Of a stretch of DNA of 64,000 bases, positions 31,001 through 41,800 are shown piece after piece. The stretch spans positions 496,001 through 560,000 of the forward strand of contig OZ237761.1 of the NCBI GenBank assembly GCA_965178125.1, given 5' to 3'. Each line of letters opens with the position of its first letter. Position 1 is the stretch's first letter. The notes below the pieces were generated by a model. The model searched no databases. It was not told the origin of the DNA and saw only the letters and a list, made by a program, of their open reading frames with translations. The DNA is from Bilabrum cf. latius. Its lineage: Eukaryota; Bigyra: Bicosoecida; Bigyra; Bicosoecida. A program made the position numbers and the translations under genes.

Positions 31001-32729
31001 GCCAGCCGCTGCGCGAGGCCATCGATATCAATCGCAGGCTTGATGCCGTGGATGACCTGATGTCGCCGGAGCTGGCAGAGGCCGTGGGCCAGGCCAGGAA
31101 CACTCTCAGGCAGGTGCCCGACCTCGAGAGGCTGCTGCACAGGATCCACGCATCGGGCTCCAAGCACCTGAGCCAGCACCACCCAGATGCCAGGGCCATC
31201 CTCTACGAGGCCCAGACGTACTCCAAGCGCAGGATCAAGGACCTCACCGCTGCCATCCGGGGCTTCAAGGCGCTCAACGAGGTCAGGCAATTGTTCCGTG
31301 CGGGCGCCGGCGATGCTGCATAGGCTCTTCTCCCCGAGGTTAAGAGTACGCTGCTGCGGGACGTGCTTGGCGAGGCCATGCCGGATGTGTCCGAGCAGCT
31401 TGACACGTTCGAGCGCTCTTTCAACGCCAAGCAGGCCGAGTCGACGGGCCGCATCGAGCCCAGGAAGGGCTTCGACCCCGAGTACGACGCTGCCGAGGCA
31501 TCCAAGGCCGAGGTGCTGCGCAAGCTGTCCGAGCACCTGCAGGAGTGCAAGGACCTGCTGCGGTGCTCGACCCTCAAGTTCTGGGGGAACAACAAGGACA
31601 GGTACCAGGTCGAGGTACCCGAGAGCAAGTGCTCCGCCGTGCCGGACGACTGGTTGGTCAAGAGCCAGAGGAAGGGCACGTGCAGGCGCTACTGGACTCC
31701 GGAGGGGCAGGATCTGCTGGCCGAGCTGGTCAAGGCGGAGGAGGCTTCCCAGCTGGCCGTGAACGACTCGATGCGGAGGGTGTTTGCTCGCTTCGACGCG
31801 CACAGGGCCAAGTGGACGGCCACCGCCGAGGCAGCCGCGGTGCTCGACGCGCTGTGTTCCCTGGCCATCTGGAGCTCGCAGGGCGACGGGGCCGGCGCCA
31901 TGTGCAGGCCCGTGTTTGTAGACCGAGTGGAGGCTGCGGCCGCTTCTGCTGGGGCAGGCGCCTCTCCTAAGAAGGCGAGCACCACGGCATTCCTGCAGCT
32001 CAGGTCGGCGAGACACCCCGCGGTGACGCGTGCCATGAACCAGCGCGGCGACGCGTCTTCGTACGTGCCCAACGACGTGACCGTGGGGCGGTACACCCCG
32101 ACGGGCGGCGCCGGGTCGCTCTCGTCGTCACCATCGAGCGCGGTCGGCGGCGAGATCGGCCCCGGTGGTCCCGAGTGTGTGCTCATCACAGGCGCCAACA
32201 TGGGCGGCAAGAGCACCTACCTAAGGCAGACCTGCGCCTGCGTGATCCTGGCGCAGCTGGGCGCGTATGTCCCCGCCGAGTCGTGCAAGCTCTCGCCCGT
32301 GGACCGCGTGTTCACGCGCGTGGGCGCTAGCGACCGCATCCTCGCGGGACAGTCCACCTTCTTCGTCGAGCTGGCAGAGACCTCCACCATACTCTCGCAG
32401 GCCACGACGGACTCGCTGGTGATTCTGGACGAGCTGGGGAGGGGCACGAGCACTTTCGACGGCAACGCGATCGCTGGGGCTGTGACGGAGCACCTCACGC
32501 GCAAGGTGGGCGCCAGGACGCTCTTCGCGACGCACTACCACACGCTGACCGAGCAGTTTGCGGCAGATCCAAGGGTGCAGCTGGGGCACATGGCGGTGCT
32601 GGTAGGTGAAGATGACGAGGACGAGGACGAGGACGAAGAAGATGAGAGCGGAGCTTCGAGGAAGGCAGGAGGCAGCGTGCCAATGGAGGACGGCGAGGGC
32701 CAGGGCGGCGCATCCGGCGCGGCGTCCTC

Positions 32730-32789
<60 letters not shown>

Positions 32790-33198
32790 TGCTGCCAGCG
32801 GACTCATGGGGCGGCGGGCCCCCGCTGTGACCTTCCTTTATCGATTTGCACCCGGCGCGTGCCCGAAGAGCCACGGCCTCAACGTCGCCAGGCTTGCTCG
32901 CCTCCCCGAGCAGGTGCTCGAGCGGGCCGCAGCGCGAGCAGAAACCTTCGAGCTGGCGCTAGAAGGGGCCATCCGCGCAGCGAAGGGGGAGGCGGCCGCA
33001 GCGGCTGCGCGGGCGGTTGGAACAGCAGAGGAGACGAGGGGTGGTCAAAGCAGTGCCATGGAGCTGGCCAGGAGTGCGCTCGCAGCAGTGGCGAAGAGTG
33101 CGAATGGCGAGCTGCCGGCAGCGGGCGAGGCGGAGGTCGCGATGGCGAAGGTGCCGGACGAAGCCCTGATGAAGATCCTGAGTGCTATGACGGAATGA
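27997..33198 (+). CDS. MSH6: DNA mismatch repair protein MSH6
   Basis: MutS-alpha subunit that recognises base mismatches with MSH2. The ATG at 27997 is followed directly by TAG and then KSLFSFFNKP, a PIP box if TAG is Gln. Exon 1 ends at 28089, exon 2 is 28185-28442, and the main exon runs to TGA 33196-33198. Its acceptor is unresolved: 28507 keeps frame, 28471 would leave a 28-base intron, and the best-looking site (28496) does not keep frame. Domains: Tudor (SVVGRRVRIWWPKMKQFYAA to YDDGEEEWITLAQE), acidic linker, MutS I with the mismatch-binding Phe-x-Glu (VGKFYECF), the lever and clamp (LECVDSCVTSAGRRRLRKWM), then the ATPase: GANMGGKST, GASDRILAGQSTFF, LVILDELGRGTSTFDG, FATHYHTLTEQF, and FLYRFAPGACPKSHGLNVAR. 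About 1,680 residues. TAG at 28000, 28075, 28702 and 31321. Walker A has Ala where Pro is usual. Confidence 0.95.
32731..32790 (+). repeat. TCCTCG hexamer microsatellite encoding poly-Ser in MSH6
   Basis: About ten TCCTCG/TCCTCC units encode an uninterrupted Ser run. With the GACGAG-type acidic tract starting near 32610, it forms an insertion of ~65 residues between the ATPase core (LGHMAVLV) and the conserved FLYRFAPGACPKSHG block. Only loop residues lie there in homologues. Confidence 0.9.
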
Positions 33199-33371
33199 AT
33201 TTTTTTCCTGCGATGATGGTACCTTGGCTTTCGTGGTGATCTCTAGGCAAGGCTCAAAAGGGCATGCGCGCGTGCGACCACATGCACTGCATGGCAATGC
33301 TGAGTGCGACCCAATAAAAATAAAATGCAGTTTATTGTGACAGCCACTGCTTCATTCACGACTAATTCCAG

Positions 33372-36300
33372 ATGTACGGCGAATCTAACATTACATTGCT
33401 ACGCCATCACGATGTCCTGGCTCTTGGTCGCTGGCACCAGCTCGCTGCAAGCTCGAGACGAACTAAGCGCAACGGTCAGGGCGAATCGAGCCCCGCCAAG
33501 CAGGACAAGACGGACACAATGCTGAGGCTGCCCCAATTGGAACTCCAAGGATTGCCAAATGGATGCGAAATTCAGTCACTTGCGGTTGGAAAGGGCCTCG
33601 CGTTTGCTGTGGCGGCCGCGAGTGACGGTAGCGTGTACGGCCTCGGGGACAATCGATCGGGAGCCCTAGCCCTGGAGCCCCCCGGGATCGAACACGCCGA
33701 GAACGCCGCTGGGGGTACAAGCTTAGTGTCTCCGGCTAGCGACGGAGGTGGGGATATTCGAAAGCCTAGCTGGCAACCGTCGCAGGTGCAATGCAACCAG
33801 CCGTACGAACGATGCGGCGCTCCTCCCATGGTGACCACATTTACGCGGTTGCCACTGCTAGGTCCTGGTATGAGCAAACACCGAGCTTGTATGGTTTCAT
33901 GCGGTTTGGCTCACTGCGCGATCCTCACCCAGGACGGAAGGCTCTTCACCGCGGGCCAGGCGTCTCACGGCAGGCTCGGCCGGCCGCTCCCGTGGTCCGA
34001 TTTGGAATCAAAGAGCAGACAGCCCGGCCCGCCCGGCAATGGGGCCTCATCGCAAGCATCACGTCGTCTGGACCGCGAGTGTCACCACCGGCACCCCGAT
34101 GCCTGGCTTCCTCTCGGCGAGGTGGTCGCGGGGCGCTGGGCGGACCCAAGGCTGGCCGCGGGCGAAGTGGCGCTCTGTGATGCAGGCGGAAGGAAACCTC
34201 GCTGGCCGCTCCCGGAGAAACCGTGGACCGCGGGCGCGGGCAAGCAGGCGCGCATAGGCGACGGGTGCGGCAAGCCGACGGGGTTTGTGGCCTGGGTGTC
34301 GGTTTCTTGCGGGGACAGGTACACTGTGGCGCTGGCAGAGGCGAAGGGTTCCGAGGAGGACTGGGCTCGATCCGAGGGACTTGTTGCAGAGGAGCTCCTC
34401 GAGCACGGTGATGCTGCTGCTGCTGCTGCTGGTGCTGAATCCGGGAGTGTGCCACACACTAGTGCGGATCACGCCGCTGGCCCTGGGGAAGGCATCGGCA
34501 GCGGTGCGGGAGCTGCAAAGGGTAGGGGAGATGGGGTGAAGTCAGCCGTGGGAAAGACCCGCGTTGCGGCGAGGAACGTTCCTCCACGGCTTGCGTTCGC
34601 ATGGGGAGACGGCGCCAGGGGGCGCCTTGGCACTGGCGATGAAGGGGGCAGCGAGGTTCCGCTGCCCCTCTGGACACTGCTCCGGAAACGTGCGCGGCGC
34701 CGGTGGGGGCACGTCACCCAGGTGTCCTGCGGCAGATCACACTCCCTTGCGCTGGCAGCGAAGGGGGCTGTGGTCACGTGGGGCGATTCCGGCGGGGATG
34801 GTAGGCTGGGGCTCGGCCGAGGGGAAGCAGCTCATACTCCTCAGGAGGTGCAGGGCGGGGGCTTGGGGGGCCGACCTGCGATACAGCTGTCGGCAGGTGA
34901 TAAGCACTCGTTGTGCTTGGACTCGGAGGGGCTGGTGTGGGCATGGGGCTGCTCTGCAGACGGGCGCTTGGGGATCGTAGGGCAGGACACGTCCGAAGAC
35001 GTGCTGTGGCCCGTCTGTGCTTCCAGGCAGTCGGGATGGCCGCTCACGGGAGTCAAGGCAAGGACCATCTCGGCTGGAGGGAAGCACAGCTGCTGCGTCG
35101 ATGACATAGGTAGGCTGTGGGTATGGGGCGCAAGCGACTGCTTCGGGCTATCGCCGGGCAAGACAGACCCGCTGGCCTTGCCGGTGCATGTCGAGTCCGA
35201 CATCATGGCTCCCAGGCTAGTCTCTGTTGATCCCTTGCCTACCGGGCTCCCGGATATGCACGACGATGCACCGCGCAGCATGGTGGGCCACGCCTCGGTG
35301 CTCGCCCCTCCACCCTCCATCATGCACGGGTCCCACGCCTCGCCACGCACAGGTGCCGCCGCTACCCAGCGCCACAGCGGGGCAGGGCCGAGCGAAGCAG
35401 CCTCTGTCGCTAGCTCGGCCCACAGCAGGGCCAGACATGGGATTGCGGCTAGATCTGCCCGAGGCGATGCTTCTGTGGTTGGCTCAGTCGCAGGAAGTCG
35501 TGCCGGCAGCCGCTCTGGGGTCAGGTCGGTAGCGGCATCGTCGGTCGGGAGGCACCGTGCAGGTAGCATGGCCCGCTCTGTGGGTCGAGGTGGAGGCTCG
35601 TCTGTCGGTCGCTCGTCGTACGAAGGCGGCACTGGTGCCAGTAGTGGCTACGCAAGCGGGCATCGCGAGCTGGGGGGCTCGTCTTCTCGCGTGGTGCGCG
35701 GAGGCGGTCACGTGGTGCACGCGTTGTGTGCCGCGTCTTGCGTGGTGGTCTGCGTGTCATCGGTGCGGCCCGAAGACCACTCGGAGAAAGAATCGCAGCC
35801 AAACGGGAGGAGCAGCGGGTTGGGTGCTTTGAATGAGGAAGGTCGTGCAGCCGGCTTCGTGCCCGATTCAGCGCTGGCCTCTACTGCAGGTGGCACCGGC
35901 CGGCGGAAGCAGTCCGCCAATGTGCGCGGCCTATTCGCTTCTAAGCGCGCGGACAAAGAAGAGACATAGACCCGCGCAGATGCCATTGTTCTAGACTTGC
36001 GCGCTGACGTTGCTTCTTCCGCTGGCGTGACGGGTCCCCAGGACGAGACTGCGGCACCGGACCAGACGCTCCGGTTCCGCAGGCTGATGCAAAAAGAGGC
36101 GCCGCGGCAGCCTCCCAGAACTGAGCTGTCGTTACGCAGAGATCGGCATGCAGTGGCTGCGGCGGTCATCGTGGATGAGAACGCCGACGAAGAAGACAGG
36201 GTGCAGCGCGCAGCGAATGCGATCGGGAAGCACCGCCTGCGAAAAGTGGTGAAAGGTACTGCTACCGGTATGGGCAAGGGTACAGTCGCAACGGGATCGA

Positions 36301-38645
36301 AGTATCGACACGGTGTGCCTGTGGGGTCGCCCCTTCGAGGCAATGCGTCTTATAGCGCGACCAAGAAGTCGAGCCCGCGAGCTGGAATCATGGGCTCGTC
36401 CGCAGGGGCGTTCCCGCTGGGTCGCTCGAGTCACAAGGCCCCTGCAGCTCGCGCGCTTATGACACGCACCCGAGTGCGCGGCCTGCGGCTCAAGGGCGGT
36501 GACGCCAGTGATGGTGTAGCGGGTCATCAGCCAGTCCACCCCTACTCGACGAGCACGGGATTCCGACGGGAGCTGCTCCGTTCAGGACTCGATGCTGATC
36601 ACGAGGCTATGGGAAAGGAAATGGTGCACGTGCAGATGCGACAGGCAAAACTAGCCAAGGGAAAGGATAGGCGCGAGCGGCTGCATGCTGGTGTGGTAGA
36701 CGACACGGGCAGCGTATCCTCGTCGGATTCTGACCACGACACAGAAATCGACCGCATGATGGCCGCCGAGTCAGACGCGGCGAGAAGGCACCGCCGGCTG
36801 CAGCAGCAGCTGCGAGCCATGGCTGGCCACCGCTGGCAGAGCTCTCTTATCGCTCTCAAGCTCCGGCGGGAAGAGCTGGAGGAGGCCAAGGCACGGATCC
36901 GCAGGGGCGTGCGAAGGCAGCAGAAAGAGCCGTGGGCTGCTGCTGTGGACCAGATGCGCGCAGGGGGGAAGAGACGGCCGGCAGCCTTTCGGTGGGACGC
37001 GCCCGGGGACGGGCAGCCGCGCAGGGTGCGTGTCTTGCCCACGGGAGCGGTACAGGAGCTGCCTGGATCTGCGGCCGGGGCCGGAGCTGAGAGGAACATC
37101 TTGCCTCGGTTCCAGTACCAGAAGACGTGGGCACTGCGTAAGAAGAGCTACAGCAGAGCTGGGAATGACGCCAAGGAATCTTCCATCTCCAAGTCTGACG
37201 TCGTCTCGGCCGGCCTGTTTTCTGCCACCGATGCGCAGCAGAGCGCGGCAGACGACGGATGGAAGCAACGGAGTAGCGCGCGAGAGGAAGCCCAGAGGCT
37301 GCTGGGCGTGTCCTTCGGGCCAGCGCACCATGATGTGTTCCCCGGTGCACAGAAGAACCTGGTCGATGCTAGGGAACAACTGGGATCTCCCGTGCCTCGC
37401 ATACATCTGCACTCCACTTCGACCGGACGCAAGGCAGGCCATGCCGGTGGCAAGATACCATTGCGTCAAGAGAACGCCCCTGACCAAATGCAAGCATCAA
37501 TGGAGCCGCGCTCTGCCAGAGCCCGCCTGCAGCAGTAGAGCGCCGGTGAATCTGCAACCCGTTCGCCAATGCCCCCCGGTTCTCGGCATCGGCGGCCGGT
37601 GCGCCGGGCACGACCAGGCGGAGCGGCTCGCCTGGTGCATCAGGGAAGCACCGGCACGAGAACCGGTGGAGGTCAGGGCATGCTGCTGTCGGCGAGAACG
37701 ATGCGGGCGGCTCCGCCAGTCGCGAGGTCTGTGCTACAGGACGGCGACGGCGGGGTGCTTGGGCTGGCACCGGGCACAGTGCCCCTGGAGGCACGCGCTA
37801 GCCCCGTGCAGGGCGGGGGCCCTGGGCACGCACTCGCTTCTCAAGAAGCGGCGGTACTGAGGGACCAAGCGGAGTATCTCCAGTGGCAGCACTAGAACAG
37901 AGCCTATGTCGTGCATGGGCAGGGTAGCGACACCGATGCATCGAAAGAACCGAAAGGCGCATCAAGTCCGCCGGGTACTCCCGTCGGCAGAGGTGATCAG
38001 CCCCATTAGATCTAGTCTGGTCTGGAGGCCAGTCGCAACCACGTGGCTGTCGGAGCCAGCTGGAGCCGTGGCGGATTGCGCGGGGCCGGTTCCGCAGGGA
38101 TCCGCACGCGCGGGATCCTGCTGGCCCGCGATGCCTCTCTGAACTCTCTCCTGAGCGATACCTCGTACCTGGGCGCCCCCGCCGTGGACCTCACCAGGTC
38201 TCAGAGACAGCGCGCAGCCGCCGCCGCAGGGTCGCTAGCGGCTGCTGAGGCGGTTGCAACCGAAATTCGGAGGTCTGAAGGCGGCTTGGTGGCTACGTCT
38301 TCTCCCAGGGGGAGCAGGAATGCTGAGCGCACGCAGTCCGAGGCACTCGCAGCGCGTGCGGAGCAGGTGCTCCGAATGCGGACAGCTGATGAGCGGCTGC
38401 GGGCATCGACAGGCGTGGGCGGGGTGCAGGGGCTGCAGGCAGCGAGGGAGCATATGGAGAGGCGAGAAGGGGTGGCCTCGAGAGTTTTGGGTGGGAGTAC
38501 GAGCGAGCGCGGGCAGCCGCTTCAGGACCACGGGTTGGATGCGATCGCAAGCAAAGCAGCCGCCGACGCCATCGCTGCCACGTGGCTAGTTCGGCCTGAC
38601 GCAGCCGGAGATGTGCAGGCTGGTGGCCCCTCGGCTTGGAAGTGA
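33372..38645 (+). CDS. RCC1-repeat protein with long disordered tail
   Basis: 1,757 residues in one exon, TGA 38643-38645. The first ~600 residues form an RCC1-like beta-propeller; blade signatures include VSCGLAHCAILTQDGRLFTA, VSVSCGDRYTVAL, VSCGRSHSLALAAKGAVVTW, LSAGDKHSLCLDSEGLVWAW and ISAGGKHSCCVDDIGRLWVW. Gly- and Ala-rich insertions separate some blades. The rest is Ser/Arg/Gly-rich with basic coiled stretches (DAARRHRRLQQQLRAMAGHR, LRREELEEAKARIRRGVRRQ). Propellers of this type act in Ran or other GTPase exchange, chromatin and ciliary proteins; no more specific role is visible. The ATG at 33372 opens the frame; ATG 33519 (MLRLPQLELQG) is an alternative. TAG codons at 35967, 37536, 37893, 38007 and 38013 are all in one open frame; the standard code would give three or four unrelated short genes. 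Confidence 0.85.
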
Positions 38646-38822
38646 TCTCAGCTCGTGCTTACTATCCGCGGCTTGTTGATAATTGCAGTGCCAGCGGACT
38701 GCTGGTCCTGCCGAACCCCTGGATTCCTCCGATGCCTCACGATAATCGGAGCTCCCTTTCGGCGCGATTGGCGTTAGCAGAACATTCGCAACGGCCTATC
38801 GTATGGCACTGACTGTGGTGCA

Positions 38823-41800
38823 ATGAGCATGATACGAATTCCCACAAGCGGTCGCCTTGAAGTGTCTGGCAAGGTCTTGGCTGACAGCGAGCCTAATCCC
38901 GACGACGTAGACAGCTCTTATGACGGTGCTTCAACCGATACAGCCTACGATATAATTGTAGATCATTCCATTAAAGCAACTGATCCAGATGGACGCGCAG
39001 ACTTAGTGAGGAATTCGGGAATACTTCTGTTGATCGTGCTTTGTGCCGTTGTGGCGCTGACAACGGCACTCTTTGAGCAATTGAGCACACTTACCAATCA
39101 TATACCGCAGTTTGTTAGACTCTCCGTCAGTGAATCGGCATCAAAAAGATCATGGAGAGTCTACCGGTCGTCAAATGCCATCCGGGCCTTGCATGATGCG
39201 GTGAGATTTCGTGACAGACGCTGCGACCAAACGAACCCCCTCCGTCGTCGCTACATCGAAACCGGCAGCGGGTAAGCCTTACGCTGTATCGCAGCTTTGT
39301 GATGGTCATTCCGATGCCATGGCTGCATTGGAGCCGCCTCCACTTGTCCGGCGGAAGGCAGACATTCCGAAAAGCTCAACCTCACCCGGTTCGACCGTGG
39401 CACCGGCCAAATTTGGGGCATTTGCACGAGATTGCGATGGATACTTCGAAGATCTGTCGCATTTTGACTTTGTTGCGACGTCGGGTCGATTTCTTGACTT
39501 CATTGAAGGGCCGTTTGCGTGCCGACCACTGCAGCCAAGTGTTGGGCACTGTCCTCCTGATTTACAAGTTCGATACGGTGGGTATCATCAACATGTTGCC
39601 GGTTATCGCCTGCAAGTAAAATCGAGCTCGCTTGGATGCGGCTGGTACGTCTGGCGGGGCAAAGTTGACAGCGAGAATCTCCTCGCTTTCGCGAAGCAGG
39701 ACCCGTTGGTGTTTGCGCACTGTTCCACTGACCTATCTCAAAGGCTGCCCAATGCTGAAGGTGTGCGACGACAGGCGGACATAGCAGCCGCGGGATCGTC
39801 GATTGCAGAGGTAGTGAATCGGCTGCTCGCTTGCATGGTGCCTCCGTACCCCGCGGCTATGCTGGCTTTCCTCCGCCTTGGAGAGGCCATCGAAGCGCAC
39901 TAGCTCAGCGAATAGGCTGCCATTGAGACCGATCCAGCGGGTAGTTTAACGTCATCGCGCGATGGCCTGGAATGGGTGGCAGTGCCTGACCAGGGCTTCC
40001 CTAAGCCTACCATTGGGCATAGTGCTGGGCTTGCACCATCAGCACTCGGTGGTGGGCCAGCACCGAGATCGTGCTGGCACAACCGAGAAGTTATCGAACT
40101 GGCTCGCAGTTTGCTGGACGGTAGGCCTGACAGTACCGATAGTTCTTCTTCTTGGGCCAGGCAGTATGCGGCCGATATGGGCGGCTTGCCCTCTGCTGCA
40201 GTGCTTTCCATGGCAATGGCCGATCGTAAGGACAACAGCGCCGAATCAGCGGGGAATACGTGGCGAAGCAGGCACGATTCCAATGCTGATGAAAATAGTT
40301 ACCTTGGCGACGGCCTCTTATCTCCTATGCAAGCCTCCCTCGACGAGGACCGGCGACCGGCACCGAAGCAGCTGCATGCCGCCATGCGCGCAACTTCTGA
40401 CGACATGCTTCCGGGGTCTCCGAAGCAGCCACATCCGCACATTGCTGGCAGTTCAGCCCACAGCAAGGAGAGGGCGAATTCCGGAGATGCCAAGGTCGTT
40501 GAGTCTGACTCAGGGTACTCGTCAGCGAGGAGCCAGGTGGTCGACGGGTCCATGGGCTTCATCAGCCAGGAGAGCCGCCGCAGCTTTGGGTAGCGGGGAG
40601 CACAGGCTCCACGGGCTACAAACAGTGGCACGGGATGGGGTACGAACGGGGAGCATGCAGATGGTAAGGATGGGAAAGGAGCAGTCGAGGACCAGCCCAT
40701 TGCAACTAGCAGAGACAAAGCGGTCTGCGCCCCTGCCTCAAGTGTGACCTCTTCGAAATCCAGGAAGTCGACCAACTCATCAAACGCATCCGGACGGACT
40801 GTCGGAACAGCCCACCTGTCTGCAGCTAGCCGCGGCACACGTCGAGGCACGCGTGGGGACGACGCAGAGGGGACACCGAATGCTGGCACAGTTGGAGAGT
40901 AGCAGGCCTCTCGCCAGCTAGAAGCCAGGGTGATGCCGAATGCTGGCACAGTTGGAGAGTAGCAGGCATCTCGCCAGCTTGAAGCCAGGGTGATGCCGGA
41001 ACCACCCCGCCCCGCACAGATAGAAGCGCTGTAGCAAGAGCTCAGCGCACCCCAAAGCCCTTGGAAAAATCATGGTCTGTCTGCTGCCAATAAGCACAAT
41101 GAGGCCCCGTCCACAGTTGTGGCCTCAACAGCGACCGATACTCACGCTGGGGATGCAGGAGGGCGCGGGCCCAGTCGGTCTTCGTCAGCGCATTCGAACC
41201 ATGTAGTCGCATCACAGCGAGGGCATCCAGTCCAGAGTGCCCCTCCCATCATTGAGACGGAGGGGGATAGCAGTGCATCTCCTGGCACAACGAAGAGTCC
41301 CACTGCTGCGCCAGAGAGCAGCAGCTACAACAGCACTGGCCCGCTGATGCGACTTGGATCTCAGCAGTCCATCAGCGCTATTTTTGGCGCAATAGGGGCT
41401 TCACGAACATCAAGGCAAGCCTCGGTACGATCAGGAATGAACCAGACAGCTAAGATGCAAGCCAAGCAGGATGCCCCTCCACAGACCGCTCCAGTGCAGA
41501 GCTCTATGCGCAGAGCAGCTTCCAATGCATCTACCGTTGGAGTCCGGCGTGGCAGCATATCAGATTTGGTTGCTCACGATGTTCCAGAATCAGACTACTC
41601 GTCCACAGTTGCCTCGGAGAGCGAAATTGCTTCCCCACAGCTGGGTGCAGCAGCCCACGAGAACCCACCGCCCAGGCGGCGATCGTCGTTGAAGCTGCCT
41701 CGGCTGAAGTCTATGCAGGACTGGGACGTTGGGCTGGAACCACTGTCAGAGCAGACAGCCGGAGAGATAGGGGAGGAAGAAGGTCCGTCCAGCGTGAGAT

